From positions 103,942 to 167,941 of the forward strand of contig JANQED010000128.1 of assembly GCA_028278545.1 (NCBI GenBank): 64,000 nt of DNA, in the 5' to 3' direction. Position numbers and translations under genes: made by a program. The first letter of the stretch is position 1; every line of letters begins with the position of its first letter. Positions 18,084 through 26,677 of the stretch are shown piece after piece. The DNA comes from Anaerolineales bacterium. Its GTDB lineage: Bacteria > Chloroflexota > Anaerolineae > Anaerolineales > UBA11858. The notes below the pieces were generated by a model. The model did no database searches, was not told the origin of the DNA, and worked only from the letters and a program-made list of their open reading frames with translations.

Positions 18084-19250
18084 CTAATTTCCCATAATAA
18101 CCACTGTACCGACTTGCATCAGATCCCCCCAGGCCTGGGCCAAGCCCCGCCTGGGTGAGCCGGCTACCTGACGTTCCCCTGCTTCACCACGCAGTTGCCA
18201 GAAGAGCTCTGCGATCTTCATCAGGCCGGCGGCGGCGATGGGGTTGCCGGTCCCCAACAATCCCCCAGATGGACACACAGGCATATCCCCGTCCAGCGCC
18301 GCAGTGCCATCGATGTAGAGCTCTACGGCCTTGCCGCGATCTGCCAGTTGAAGGCCTTCCAGGTGGTGCAGGGCTTTGTAATCGAAGGGGTCATAAGGTT
18401 CGGCGATGTGGATTTGTTTGCGAGGCTCAGTAACTCGAGCCATTTCGTACGCCTGTCTTGCAGCGTACTCCACATAGCGAGGGTAAAGCAGGTCGCGGTT
18501 GGTCCAGTAAGCCGTGTCCAGGTTCCATCCAACCCCTTCGATCCAGACTGGCTTATCGGTGATGCGCTTGGCAATGTGCTCGGCGGCCAAGACGATCGCC
18601 ACCGCCCCGTCGCTCACCGGGCTGACATCGTAACGCTGCACGGGCCAGGCCAACGTCTCCGAGTTGAGCACATCTTCGACGGTCATATCAGCATCACCCA
18701 ACAGGGCACAGGGGTGTTTGGCGGCATTATGTTTGTGCTGCACTGAAACGCGGGCGATATCTTCCTTGGAGATGCCGTAAGTGGTCATATAGCGGTTCAT
18801 CTCCAGGGCGAAGATCCACAGCAGGTTGGGCTTCAGAGGTCGCTCGGTGGTGTGATCGAAGATCGTCAGGAAGGCGGCCTGGGCGTGGGGGTAGAAACTG
18901 GACATTTTCTCTTCGGCCACAACCAGCACAACGTCAAACAAACCGGAGGCGACGTGATACCAGCCTTGAATGGGGACGAAGACACCTGTGCCCCCGCCCA
19001 CGTAGGAACGCATATAGGGCTTTCGCCACGCGCCGGCACCATCACTGAGATATTCTCCGTTCATGTGGATGCCGTCGAAAGAGTCCGGGGCTGTACCCAT
19101 GCAGACGCCGTCGATGTCAGCCATGGTCATTTCGCAGGATTCCAACGCCATGTGGCTGGCCTGCCAGGAAAGCTCCTTGGGGGTTTCTTGGGCGCGGCGG
19201 ACGAACTTTGTCATGCCCGCGCCTACTACAGCAACTTTTCGCATACTCAT
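18084..19250 (-). CDS. Thiolase-like protein lacking the catalytic Cys and His
   Basis: 388 residues of the SCP2-thiolase type (VAVVGAGMTKFVRR start; SDGAVAIVLAAEHIAK; CPSGGLLGTGNPIAAAGL). At the place of the acylated cysteine the sequence reads YVGGGTGVF, so a glycine aligns where the paralogue at 19723 has Cys. The usual GHPxGATG is GTGNPIAAAG, with Asn for the catalytic His. It cannot be an ordinary thiolase. Ltp2-type retro-aldolases, which also lack the Cys and need a DUF35 partner, are a precedent. RBS AAGGAG is seven bases from the ATG. The alternative is a structural, non-catalytic subunit. Confidence 0.85.
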   Translation of the reverse strand: MSMRKVAVVGAGMTKFVRRAQETPKELSWQASHMALESCEMTMADIDGVCMGTAPDSFDGIHMNGEYLSDGAGAWRKPYMRSYVGGGTGVFVPIQGWYHVASGLFDVVLVVAEEKMSSFYPHAQAAFLTIFDHTTERPLKPNLLWIFALEMNRYMTTYGISKEDIARVSVQHKHNAAKHPCALLGDADMTVEDVLNSETLAWPVQRYDVSPVSDGAVAIVLAAEHIAKRITDKPVWIEGVGWNLDTAYWTNRDLLYPRYVEYAARQAYEMARVTEPRKQIHIAEPYDPFDYKALHHLEGLQLADRGKAVELYIDGTAALDGDMPVCPSGGLLGTGNPIAAAGLMKIAELFWQLRGEAGERQVAGSPRRGLAQAWGDLMQVGTVVIMGN

Positions 19251-19265
19251 TTTGCTTCTCCTTGT

Positions 19266-19691
19266 TTACCGCGGAGTGCGCGAAGAACGCTGAGATTCGG
19301 GAAAATCATTCACCACACGGGTAATACCGTGCTTCAACATCTTCACGTTGAAATTGATCAGCAGGCCGACGTGCAGCCCTGAAATCTTAAGGTATGAGAG
19401 CAATTGTGCTTTGTGGACATCTGTTATCGCTTCAACAGCCTTTATTTCGACAACAACAAGATCGTCCACGAGCAAGTCGAGACGGTAGCCGCAATCAAGT
19501 TGCACGTCTTTATAAACTAACGGCAGGGGTACTTGACGAGCGACCTGCTTGCCCCTTTCTGCTAATTCGAAAGCTGTACAGGTCTCGTAAGCTGACTCGA
19601 GTAAGCCCGGCCCGAGTGAGCGATGCACTTCAATTGCAGCACCGATGATCTCCTCGGTAATATGATTCAATTGCTCTGCTTTCCCAATCAT
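19266..19691 (-). CDS. GxxExxY protein
   Basis: 141 residues. The name-giving motif is GLLESAYETC at about residues 28-37; the core is VPLPLVYKDVQLDCGYRLDLLVDDLVVVEIKAVEAI, with the D...ExK pattern of PD-(D/E)XK nuclease-like folds. Family function is unknown. The gene sits between the two thiolase genes, and its last codons lie inside a terminal inverted repeat (19268-19295), with the matching arm at 19696-19723 just upstream of its start. This looks like a small inserted cassette and not a part of the pathway. Confidence 0.88.
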   Translation of the reverse strand: MIGKAEQLNHITEEIIGAAIEVHRSLGPGLLESAYETCTAFELAERGKQVARQVPLPLVYKDVQLDCGYRLDLLVDDLVVVEIKAVEAITDVHKAQLLSYLKISGLHVGLLINFNVKMLKHGITRVVNDFPESQRSSRTPR

Positions 19692-19723
19692 TTTCTCTCT
19701 GCGCTCTCGGCGTTCTCAGCGGT
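19268..19723. mobile_element. GxxExxY cassette with imperfect terminal inverted repeats
   Basis: Arms at 19268-19295 and 19696-19723 match in inverted orientation at 21 of 28 positions and each has a roughly 9-base internal periodicity of GAG and CGC. The right arm ends exactly at the stop codon of the thiolase at 19723. The ends and the mobility are inferred; no target duplication was identified. Confidence 0.5.
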
Positions 19724-20874
19724 CAGTTGGACAGGATCGCGACTGCCCCACTGGTGGTCGGAATGCCGCGCCATGATTGAACCAGCCCGACTTCAACATC
19801 TTCGAGTTGACGAACGCCTGCTTCCCCTCTAAGCTGCAGCACAACTTCGAGAGCTCGTGCCAGCCCGGTGGCTTCGAACAAGTGCCCCCACCCCAGGGAA
19901 CCACCCGAAACATTGACTGGCAACTCCCCCGCGGGAGTAGTGAAGCCATCGGCGGTCAGTTCCCCCGCCTCCCCAGGTCTGAAGAAGCCAAGCGCTTCCA
20001 ATGTTTGGAGTTCCTTGTAAGCGTAAATATCGTCCACTTCGGCGAAATCAATCACTTGCAAGGGATTGTTGATCCTGGCTTGTCGGTAAGCCATCTGGGC
20101 AGCCTGCGTTGTGTATAAAGCTTGACCCCATGGACGACTTTCCAGGGAGGGAGAGTCGTTGCACCAGCCTACCCCCTCGATCCATATGGGTATATCCGTC
20201 AAGTGTTGGGCGGCCTGCTCTGAGGCCAGCACCATAGTGATAGCGCCATCGGCATGATCTGCGACTTCGCGGCGGCCCAATGGTGTTGAGAGCATTGGGC
20301 CGGAGAGCACATCTTCCAGGGCCAAGTCTGCGCCGTAAGCGGCTGAAGGATTTGCCAGGGCGTTAAAGCGGTTTTTGACCACCACGGCAGCGCACTGCGC
20401 GCGGGTAGTGCCGGTCTCGTACAGATAACGGTTCATCTCCATGCCAGCCACGAAATGGGTGTTGAACCGCAAAGGACGGTTGAGTACCGGGTCCTGAGCA
20501 TAGGCGGTGACCTCATCTTTCGTCAGCAGGTTCGATGCTTTGCTATGCCCCTCGACGGCCACAATGTCGAACTGGCCCGTACGCACTAACATATATGCGG
20601 TTGCCAAACCGTGCAGCCCGTCACCACAAATGGTCTGCATCGACTTGAGTGCCGCGCCCAACTGATCAGGCACGTATTCATCGAAGATGCTAACGCCTTC
20701 ATGGAAGTCTTCCGCCACGGTGACGAAGCTCTCTACATCTCGACGGGGGTTTACACCGGCATCTGTATACGCCCGTACGGCAGCGTCGTACATCAGTTCC
20801 TTATAGGATAATTCGGGTGTTGCGGGCCGGAAACCGGCCCATCCCACTCCTACAATGGCGACGCGTTCGTTCAT
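19723..20874 (-). CDS. Thiolase-like protein with catalytic Cys
   Basis: 383 residues, SCP2-thiolase type, paralogue of the 18084 gene. It has TICGDGLHGLATAY, where the Cys is in the nucleophile position, and NVSGGSLGWGHLFEATGL, which keeps the His of the GHPxGATG loop. The second, C-terminal Cys of biosynthetic thiolases is not seen (end is SGAVAILSN). It is the first gene of the operon, with AGGAGG before the ATG. The reaction, Claisen condensation or thiolysis of an acyl-CoA, cannot be fixed further; no ligase, hydratase or dehydrogenase lies beside it to reveal the substrate. Confidence 0.87.
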   Translation of the reverse strand: MNERVAIVGVGWAGFRPATPELSYKELMYDAAVRAYTDAGVNPRRDVESFVTVAEDFHEGVSIFDEYVPDQLGAALKSMQTICGDGLHGLATAYMLVRTGQFDIVAVEGHSKASNLLTKDEVTAYAQDPVLNRPLRFNTHFVAGMEMNRYLYETGTTRAQCAAVVVKNRFNALANPSAAYGADLALEDVLSGPMLSTPLGRREVADHADGAITMVLASEQAAQHLTDIPIWIEGVGWCNDSPSLESRPWGQALYTTQAAQMAYRQARINNPLQVIDFAEVDDIYAYKELQTLEALGFFRPGEAGELTADGFTTPAGELPVNVSGGSLGWGHLFEATGLARALEVVLQLRGEAGVRQLEDVEVGLVQSWRGIPTTSGAVAILSN

Positions 20875-21001
20875 GAATTGCCTCCTTTTAGAAATGGTGG
20901 ATTGGGGTCTATCGTTGAAATTGTCTAGTTAACGCATACGGAAGGGTACATCTCTTTGAAGATTGGCTACCCTCTAAAATAGCAAATCGTCAATAACTCT
21001 C

Positions 21002-21037
21002 AAGAAACAAAACGACCCAGCAAATTTGCTGGGTCGT
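21002..21037 (-). terminator. Terminator after tatC
   Basis: A perfect 26-base palindrome (21012-21037) follows the tatC stop by eight bases, and the minus strand continues with TTTTGTTTCTTG. Confidence 0.88.
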
Positions 21038-21044
21038 GCTAATT

Positions 21045-21944
21045 TCACTCAGGCTCACGCTCACGTCGGCCCTGAGCGATATAGGCCAGGCCGATGCTCA
21101 AGAAGTACAACAAGATCATCGGGGCCATCACCAACCCCATATTGACCGGGTCAATGGTGGGTGTAATAGCTGCCGAGAGCACGGCGATGATCACGATTGC
21201 GATGCGCCATTGTTGGGCCAGGTCTCTGGCGCGGACAATACCCATCCCGGCCATGGCGAAGATCACCAGTGGAAATTCGAAGGCCACCCCAATCCAAAAC
21301 ATCAACCCGGTCACGAACTTGATATAGGAAGCTGGGCGGACGGCAGTAGGGATGTCCATGAAGTCCAGCAGGAAGGGTAAAGCTGTCGGCATCATCACGA
21401 AGTAAGCGAAGGCCATCCCTCCAATGAAGAATAGGAATGCGATCGGGATCGTGATCAAACCCAGGACGCGGGCACGCACCTTTAAACCTGGTGCGATGAA
21501 CAGATACAGTTCGAAAGTGATATAGGGCAAGGCCAGGACAAATCCGGAGAGCAAAGCCACCCGCATGACCACGCCTAGCGGTTCGGTGACCTCGATGGCC
21601 TGGAGCGATTCAATCCCTCCTATCGGTTCTGAGATCCAGTCGAGCAGGTCCCTGACGAAGAGGGCTGATGAGGCCGTGGTCAAGATAATGAAGAGCAATG
21701 CCCGAAAAAGGTGTTTGCGCAGGGCATCCAGGTGTTCCACAACACCCCACCAAAATTCCTTCGGTTCATCTAGCGCCACAGCTACTGTATCAGTGATCGG
21801 TTTGTCGTCGGGTTCGGCGACGAATAGGTTGCCAATATCTTGGAAGACATTCCTGATCCAGATGAAAACCCGTTTGAAAATCCATAGAATGAAGCGGAAG
21901 GGCGCTGAGATGATACGCCAGAGAGTGCGGAAGAAGTTGCCCAT
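21045..21944 (-). CDS. tatC: Twin-arginine translocase subunit TatC
   Basis: 299 residues with six membrane helices in the C-terminal 240 residues. The conserved early motif is EHLDALRKHLFRAL; later helices include FELYLFIAPGLKVRAR, with the conserved F/Y-x-F-x-xPGL, and SAAITPTIDPVNMGLVMAP. An N-terminal extension of about 65 residues, hydrophobic and basic at first (FRTLWRIISAPFRFILWIFKRVF), precedes the normal start and is unusual. It exports folded proteins; molybdo- and Fe-S enzymes are typical cargo. Three bases downstream of tatA/B. Confidence 0.95.
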   Translation of the reverse strand: MGNFFRTLWRIISAPFRFILWIFKRVFIWIRNVFQDIGNLFVAEPDDKPITDTVAVALDEPKEFWWGVVEHLDALRKHLFRALLFIILTTASSALFVRDLLDWISEPIGGIESLQAIEVTEPLGVVMRVALLSGFVLALPYITFELYLFIAPGLKVRARVLGLITIPIAFLFFIGGMAFAYFVMMPTALPFLLDFMDIPTAVRPASYIKFVTGLMFWIGVAFEFPLVIFAMAGMGIVRARDLAQQWRIAIVIIAVLSAAITPTIDPVNMGLVMAPMILLYFLSIGLAYIAQGRREREPE

Positions 21945-21947
21945 AGA

Positions 21948-22376
21948 TCAATTGTCGTCGTTGGTTTGTGGGGTTGTTGTGGTGGTTTCCTCGGTTTCAG
22001 CTTCGGGCGGAGATTTTCCTTCCGAGAGGGATGCTCCTTCGGGGGTTTCAGGTTGAGTGCTCGATTTTGTGGGGGGGGTTGTCCATGGGGAGATCTGGTT
22101 ATCAAAATCTTCGGTGGCCTTTTTGAGATCGGTCATCCCGGACATCCTCTTGAGTTCTTCCTCTTCCAGGCCAGCTTCGCGCATCAAAGTGTTGGGTAGA
22201 TTGCGCATCCCTTTGGAGGCTTCTTGGAAGGCTTTCCATCCGTCGGAAGTGACGAGCCTCCTCAGGAAGCGCCCCACGGTTTGACCGGCCTTGGCGATAT
22301 CTTTTGGGCCGAAGATGATCAAAGCGATCAAGAGGATAAAGATAAGTTCTAAAGGGCCGATTCCAAGGAAATCCAT
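21948..22376 (-). CDS. tatB: TatA/TatB-type translocase subunit
   Basis: 142 residues: one membrane helix with MDFLGIGPLELIFILLIALIIFGPKDIAKAGQ cut here only as a description of residues 1-32 region, with the FGP hinge at about 22-24, then an amphipathic helix and an acidic, Pro/Thr-rich tail. The Glu at residue 10 (PLEL) favours TatB over TatA. It forms the receptor with the downstream TatC; it is two bases from nusB. A separate TatA is not in the window. Confidence 0.85.
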   Translation of the reverse strand: MDFLGIGPLELIFILLIALIIFGPKDIAKAGQTVGRFLRRLVTSDGWKAFQEASKGMRNLPNTLMREAGLEEEELKRMSGMTDLKKATEDFDNQISPWTTPPTKSSTQPETPEGASLSEGKSPPEAETEETTTTTPQTNDDN

Positions 22377-22378
22377 TT

Positions 22379-22834
22379 TCAGTTTTCGTTTGCGCTTGGT
22401 GATGAGAGGGCTACAAATGCCTGGCGGAGTTCATTATGCCGAGCGGCCAGACTGCCCAAGACGCCGTTGACAAACCGGGGGCTGCTTTCAGACCCAAAGG
22501 TCTTTGCAAGTTCTACGGCCTCGTTGATGGCAACTTTGACCGGGGTATCGCCCTTGACCGCAAATTCCCATAACGCGATACGCAGGATATTGCGGTCGAT
22601 GATAGCGACTTGATCCAGGGGCCATTCAGGTGCGTGTTCAGCGATGAACTGATCCAGTTGGATCCTCATCGGCCAGATACCGCGCACAAGCTGAGATACA
22701 AAATCGACTAGACGATCATCTAATTCTGCATCATCTAGCCGATGTTTCAGTGCTGTGCCGAGAGAGTGATCGACCAGGTCGATTTCGTAAAGAATCTGCA
22801 GTGCGGTGCCTCGTGCCCTGGTCCGGGGTTTCAT
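22379..22834 (-). CDS. nusB: Transcription antitermination factor NusB
   Basis: 151 residues, all-helical, with RARGTALQILYEIDL at the N-terminus and IIDRNILRIALWEF...TPVKVAINEAVELAKTFGSESSPRFVNGVLG towards the C-terminus, the signature block of NusB. It binds boxA RNA with S10 in rRNA antitermination. Its start overlaps the stop of the Asp23-like gene by four bases. Confidence 0.95.
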   Translation of the reverse strand: MKPRTRARGTALQILYEIDLVDHSLGTALKHRLDDAELDDRLVDFVSQLVRGIWPMRIQLDQFIAEHAPEWPLDQVAIIDRNILRIALWEFAVKGDTPVKVAINEAVELAKTFGSESSPRFVNGVLGSLAARHNELRQAFVALSSPSANEN

Positions 22835-23214
22835 TCGATATTTGACTCTTCGGGAGCGGCAATTTGTTCGGATGGGTAATCGATGTTCTCGATATGCACG
22901 TTGATGCGTCCCACTTCCATGCCGACCATGTCTGAAAAGGCGCGCATAACTTCGTTTTGGATAGTGCGGCTTACTTCTCGGATGTTGACATCGTTGTCCA
23001 AAACCACGTGGAGGTCTGCGAAGATACGATCATCTTCGATTTTGACGTGCACACCTTCCCCATAGTCTCCCTTGTGGAAGATGCGGTTTACCCCTCCAGA
23101 AGATTGATGCATGCGGCTGACCCCTTCAATTTGTAGGGTGGTCAGACGTGCGATGGTCAGTAAGACGTTGGTGGCAACGGTTGTTTTGCCGGGCGGGCGA
23201 GTTGTTGTGGTCAT
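22831..23214 (-). CDS. Asp23/Gls24-family envelope stress protein
   Basis: 127 residues. TNVLLTIARLTTLQIEGVSRM, then GVHVKIEDDRIFADLHVVLDNDVNIREVSRTIQNEV and VGRINVHIENID are the typical family elements. No membrane helix, so it is probably a cytoplasmic or membrane-associated oligomer. The asp23-nusB order is common in Gram-positive-type genomes and Chloroflexota. Confidence 0.92.
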   Translation of the reverse strand: MTTTTRPPGKTTVATNVLLTIARLTTLQIEGVSRMHQSSGGVNRIFHKGDYGEGVHVKIEDDRIFADLHVVLDNDVNIREVSRTIQNEVMRAFSDMVGMEVGRINVHIENIDYPSEQIAAPEESNIE

Positions 23215-23293
23215 ATTTTTCCGTCTTTCTCATCCTTGATGAAGAGGACACATATTTTACTGCGAAGCCTTCTGCCTGAGCAGATGAAATATA

Positions 23294-24058
23294 TCACATC
23301 ATTACCATGCCACCGTCTACACCCAGGACCTGACCGGTGATGTAAGAGGCGCCCTCAGAGGCCAGGAAAGCGACAGCGTAGGCGATCTCTTCTGGTGTTC
23401 CCATACGGCCTACGGGTGTGATCCCCAGCATATGGTTGACAAGTTCCTCGGAGAGGTCTTCTGTCAGGGCGGTGGGGACAAATCCCGGAGCTACGGCGTT
23501 GACGGTGACCCCGCGCGAGGCAACTTCCCGCGCCAGGGCCTTGGTGAAACCGATCAAACCGGCCTTCGAGGCAGAGTAATTAGTTTGCCCAGCCTGACCG
23601 GCCTGTCCGGAGACAGACGAGATATTGACAATGCGACCGTAGCGTTTTTTCATCATCGTCCGGATGATCGCTTTGGAGCAGTTCCAGGCCCCTTTGAGGT
23701 TGACGTTAATGACATCATCCCAGTCTTCTTCGGGCATGCGCATGATCAGATCGTCGCGCGTGATTCCTGCGTTGTTGACCAAGATATCTACTTTCCCAAA
23801 TTCGCTCAGGACGTGTTTGACCATTTCTTGCGTTTGCTCGAAGTCGGAGACATCTATCATCGAACAAATCACTCTTTGGCCGGTCGCATTAGAAATTTCT
23901 GTGGCCGTCGCTTGAGAACTCTCGGAACAACTATCTGCCAGGGCAACATCAGCCCCCAATTGGGCGAGCAAAGTGACAATTGCTTTTCCGATGCCACGGG
24001 AGCCGCCGGTGACAATGGCAGTGCGCCCCTGGAATGATTGATTTGCAAAGATTGACAT
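23294..24058 (-). CDS. fabG: 3-oxoacyl-ACP reductase
   Basis: 254 residues, classical short-chain dehydrogenase. TGGSRGIGKAI binds NADPH, NNAGIT and the catalytic Ser/Tyr/Lys are in NISSVSGQAGQAGQ and NYSASKAGLIGF. The C-terminus, GASYITGQVLGVDGGM, is typical of FabG. It reduces beta-ketoacyl-ACP in fatty acid synthesis, downstream of fabD. An AAGGAG site precedes the ATG, and a TATAAT at 24087-24082 may give it an extra promoter. Confidence 0.93.
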   Translation of the reverse strand: MSIFANQSFQGRTAIVTGGSRGIGKAIVTLLAQLGADVALADSCSESSQATATEISNATGQRVICSMIDVSDFEQTQEMVKHVLSEFGKVDILVNNAGITRDDLIMRMPEEDWDDVINVNLKGAWNCSKAIIRTMMKKRYGRIVNISSVSGQAGQAGQTNYSASKAGLIGFTKALAREVASRGVTVNAVAPGFVPTALTEDLSEELVNHMLGITPVGRMGTPEEIAYAVAFLASEGASYITGQVLGVDGGMVMM

Positions 24059-24156
24059 TAATTTCTCCTTATGGCGGGCTAATTATACCGCAATGATGCT
24101 GAGATATAGGGACGATGGCACGAGGGTGCAGCTATTTCAAGGTAGCCAGCCCCCCC

Positions 24157-25095
24157 TTACTCCCCGATTTTTGCGAAATCTTCGGGTGTTCCCAGGGATA
24201 ATCGCCTTGTTTTGCGATTGATGCGTTTCACCAATCCAGTGAGCACATTTCCGCTGCCGACATCGACGAAGGTATCAACGCCTTGGTCAAGCAGAAATTG
24301 GATTGTTTCCGTCCAACGCACTCGTTCTGTAAGTTGGGCCTGCAAATCGGCCCGGATTTCCTCAGGCGTCGTCAAAGGTTTGGCGCTGACATTGCCGATG
24401 ATCGGTGTTTTTGGTGCGGCGATAGGGGCAGTAGCCACTGCCTGGTTGAAATCTTCCTGTGCGTGCGTCATGAGTGGGGAATGGGCGGCGATGCTCACGG
24501 CTAGAGGGACTACTTTTCTCGCTCCGACCTCATTTGCGGCTGCCATGGCGCGCTCCAGGGCAGTTTTCTCCCCCGAGATCACCACCTGCCCGGGACAGTT
24601 GTCGTTGGCCACCTGCACAATTTGATCGGTGGTGCTGGCCTGGGCACAGATTTCGTCCAAAGTGAGGATATCCAGGCCCAAAATGGCTGCCATGCCCCCT
24701 GGTGACGATTCGCCTGCAGATTTCATCAGCTCACCACGACGTCTGACCAAGGCCAGGGCATCCTGGAAGGAAAGCGCGCCGGCAGCAACCAGTGCGCTGA
24801 ACTCCCCCATCGAGTGTCCGGCTACGAAAGCAGGCTCAGAATTAGGCCACATTTCCTTGAAGACGCGCAACGCGGCCACTGAATGTACCAGCAGGGCAGG
24901 TTGCGTATTGATGGTGTCGTTGAGTTCGCCTTCCGGGCCATCCCAGGAGAGCCGGGAGATTTCGAAACTCAAGCTCTCATCGGCTTCCTTATAGATTTCA
25001 CCCGCAGTTGGGTATTCTTGGGCGAGCAGTTGTCCCATGCCGATTTCCTGGGAACCCTGGCCTGGAAAGAGAAAAGCAGTACGAGTAGATTCCAT
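24157..25095 (-). CDS. fabD: Malonyl-CoA:ACP transacylase
   Basis: About 312 residues. FLFPGQGSQEIGMG opens the fold, the catalytic serine is in AGHSMGEFSAL and the His in VSIAAHSPLM. The C-terminal VGSGNVLTGLVKRI is typical. AAGGA sits seven bases before the ATG at 25095 (four before the adjacent ATG at 25098), so an extension to 25131 is unlikely. It lies between rpmF and fabG, an old and widespread linkage of ribosome and fatty acid genes. No acpP, fabH or plsX is in this cluster. Confidence 0.93.
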   Translation of the reverse strand: MESTRTAFLFPGQGSQEIGMGQLLAQEYPTAGEIYKEADESLSFEISRLSWDGPEGELNDTINTQPALLVHSVAALRVFKEMWPNSEPAFVAGHSMGEFSALVAAGALSFQDALALVRRRGELMKSAGESSPGGMAAILGLDILTLDEICAQASTTDQIVQVANDNCPGQVVISGEKTALERAMAAANEVGARKVVPLAVSIAAHSPLMTHAQEDFNQAVATAPIAAPKTPIIGNVSAKPLTTPEEIRADLQAQLTERVRWTETIQFLLDQGVDTFVDVGSGNVLTGLVKRINRKTRRLSLGTPEDFAKIGE

Positions 25096-25223
25096 CATAA
25101 AATCCTTTCTTGGAGCTGGTTTATCGGTCAAAATGAGCTGAAAAATGGGTGTGCGAGGTGTCCGCCCCCCATCTTCAGGTTTGTTAATGCGAGGGTTTCC
25201 TCCTGAGCATACCTCCTAAGCAA

Positions 25224-25247
25224 TTTGCCGGGCACAGGCCCGGCAAA
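25224..25247 (-). other. Hairpin in the rpmF-fabD spacer, distal
   Basis: A 10-bp perfect stem (25224-25233 with 25238-25247) with a four-base loop and no following U-tract, so more likely an RNA-processing or attenuating structure than a full terminator. Confidence 0.5.
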
Positions 25248-25270
25248 GCAGTATCATCATTATTAACGCC

Positions 25271-25297
25271 AATGAGCCGTGATGGTCACGGCTCATT
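25271..25297 (-). other. Hairpin in the rpmF-fabD spacer, proximal
   Basis: A perfect 12-bp stem (25271-25282 with 25286-25297) with a three-base loop, 17 bases after the rpmF stop. No clear U-run follows, so partial termination or mRNA stabilisation is possible. Confidence 0.5.
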
Positions 25298-25313
25298 TGA
25301 ATAATCGTAAAAT

Positions 25314-25493
25314 TTACTCTTCTACAACGACGACTTCGCGCCCCTTGTAGTGCCCACAGTTAGGGCAGACGCGGTGCGGCAGCCGCATTTCGCCACAGTT
25401 GCTGCACTGCACCAGGTTTTTGGGCTTGAGCGCATGATGGGAACGGCGTCGATCACGCCGCGATTTGGCAGTTCTTTGTTTGGGGACAGCCAT
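25314..25493 (-). CDS. rpmF: Ribosomal protein bL32
   Basis: 59 residues beginning [20 protein letters not shown]. The C-terminal half has four cysteines, CSNC and CPNC, making it the zinc-binding form. AGGAG is seven bases before the ATG. A TTGACA-N16-TATAAT promoter at 25581-25554 drives it, probably together with fabD and fabG. Confidence 0.96.
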   Translation of the reverse strand: MAVPKQRTAKSRRDRRRSHHALKPKNLVQCSNCGEMRLPHRVCPNCGHYKGREVVVVEE

Positions 25494-25553
25494 GGTCTTA
25501 CTCCTGCTAAAACTTTGATCCTCGATTCGCCTGTCGTCTCGACAAGCGGATGG

Positions 25554-25581
25554 ATTATACGATAGGGTGGGGGCCTGTCAA
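25554..25581 (-). promoter_or_regulatory. Consensus promoter of rpmF-fabD-fabG
   Basis: Minus-strand TTGACA (25581-25576), 16-base spacer and TATAAT (25559-25554), both perfect consensus boxes. It overlaps the last codons and stop of prfB. Confidence 0.75.
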
Positions 25582-26677
25582 GAGGAATTTCCCCCCCCCA
25601 ACGTTTGCCCGTAGATAAGCCTCGATAAAGCTGTCTAAATCGCCATCGAGCACGCCTTCGGCGTTTCCGACCTCGTGATTCGTGCGGTGATCTTTGACCA
25701 TCTTATAGGGGTGCAGCACATACGAACGGATCTGGCTGCCCCACTCGGCTTTGGTGTATTCGCCGCGCAGTTCATCGATTTTTTCGGCTTTTTCTCGTTC
25801 CTTAATTTCCAGCAGGCGGGCGCGCAGCACTTTCATGGCCATCTCACGGTTCTGAGTCTGCGAACGTTCATTCTGACAACTGGCGACTATCCCGGTGGGA
25901 AGATGGGTGATGCGCACTGCCGTATCGTTTTTTTGCACGCTCTGACCGCCCGCGCCCCCGGCCTTGAAGGTGTCGATTTTCAGGTCATTGGGGTTGATTT
26001 CGATATCCGTGTCGTTCTCTACCTGAGGAAGTATTTCCACCAGGGCAAAGGATGTGTGCCGGCGGCTGTTGGCGTCGAAGGGGGAAATGCGCACCAGGCG
26101 ATGAACGCCCTTTTCGGCGCGCAGATAACCGTAAGCATAGCGCCCGCCAACAGAAATCGTGACGCTTTTGATGCCGGCCTCTTCCCCTGCGGTGGTGTCG
26201 ATGATTTCCGCCTCGTAGTTATGCTTCTCTATCCAGCGCAGGTACATGCGTTGTAGCATCTCAGCCCAATCCTGGGAATCTGTGCCCCCGGCGCCGGCGT
26301 GGATGGCTAGAATGGCATCCCCTCTGTCGAATTCGCCAGAAAGCATGGCGCGGAACTCTCGACGCGCGACTTCTTCTTCGATAGCTTCTGTTTCGGCTTT
26401 TAATTCTCCTGAAAGGGAGTCATCGCCCAAATCGGCTAACTCTAGCGCATCATTAAGCCGATTTTGTAGTTTGCGCCAGCTATCGATGCTCTCACTCAAA
26501 CGGGAGAGGCTTTTCATCACTTTTTGAGCGTGTTGGGGGTTATCCCAGAAGTTTGGGGCTTCGGACTCTTTTTGTAATTCTTTCAGCTTTTCTTCTCTGC
26601 CAGAAAGGTCAAAGACGCACCAGCAGATTTTGGATTTTCTCTTCACATGCGCGCAGGCGTGCGATTAGGTCTTCCAT
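25555..26677 (-). CDS. prfB: Peptide chain release factor 2, with programmed +1 frameshift
   Basis: The gene has two overlapping frames. Frame one starts at ATG 26677 ([22 protein letters not shown]) and hits TGA at 26611-26609; a +1 shift at CTT-TGA-C joins it to the long frame, giving [12 protein letters not shown] and a total of about 373 residues, the normal length. The recognition tripeptide SPF is in [11 protein letters not shown] and the catalytic GGQ in [14 protein letters not shown]2 releases peptides at UGA and UAA, and low RF2 favours the shift, which is autoregulation. AGGA lies before the ATG. Confidence 0.95.
26608..26614 (-). promoter_or_regulatory. RF2 programmed frameshift site
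   Basis: The classical CUU-UGA-C slippery stop. The preceding bases CTGGTGCGT lack the strong AGGGGG internal Shine-Dalgarno known from E. coli. Confidence 0.9.

Noticed and set aside
18852..19382. 176-residue plus-strand reading across the thiolase and GxxExxY genes
   Set aside because: Antisense to two well supported genes; no family features.
23294..25493. An acyl carrier protein gene between fabG and rpmF
   Set aside because: No reading with the DSL phosphopantetheine motif was found; the gaps of 98 and 218 bases are too small or hold hairpins.
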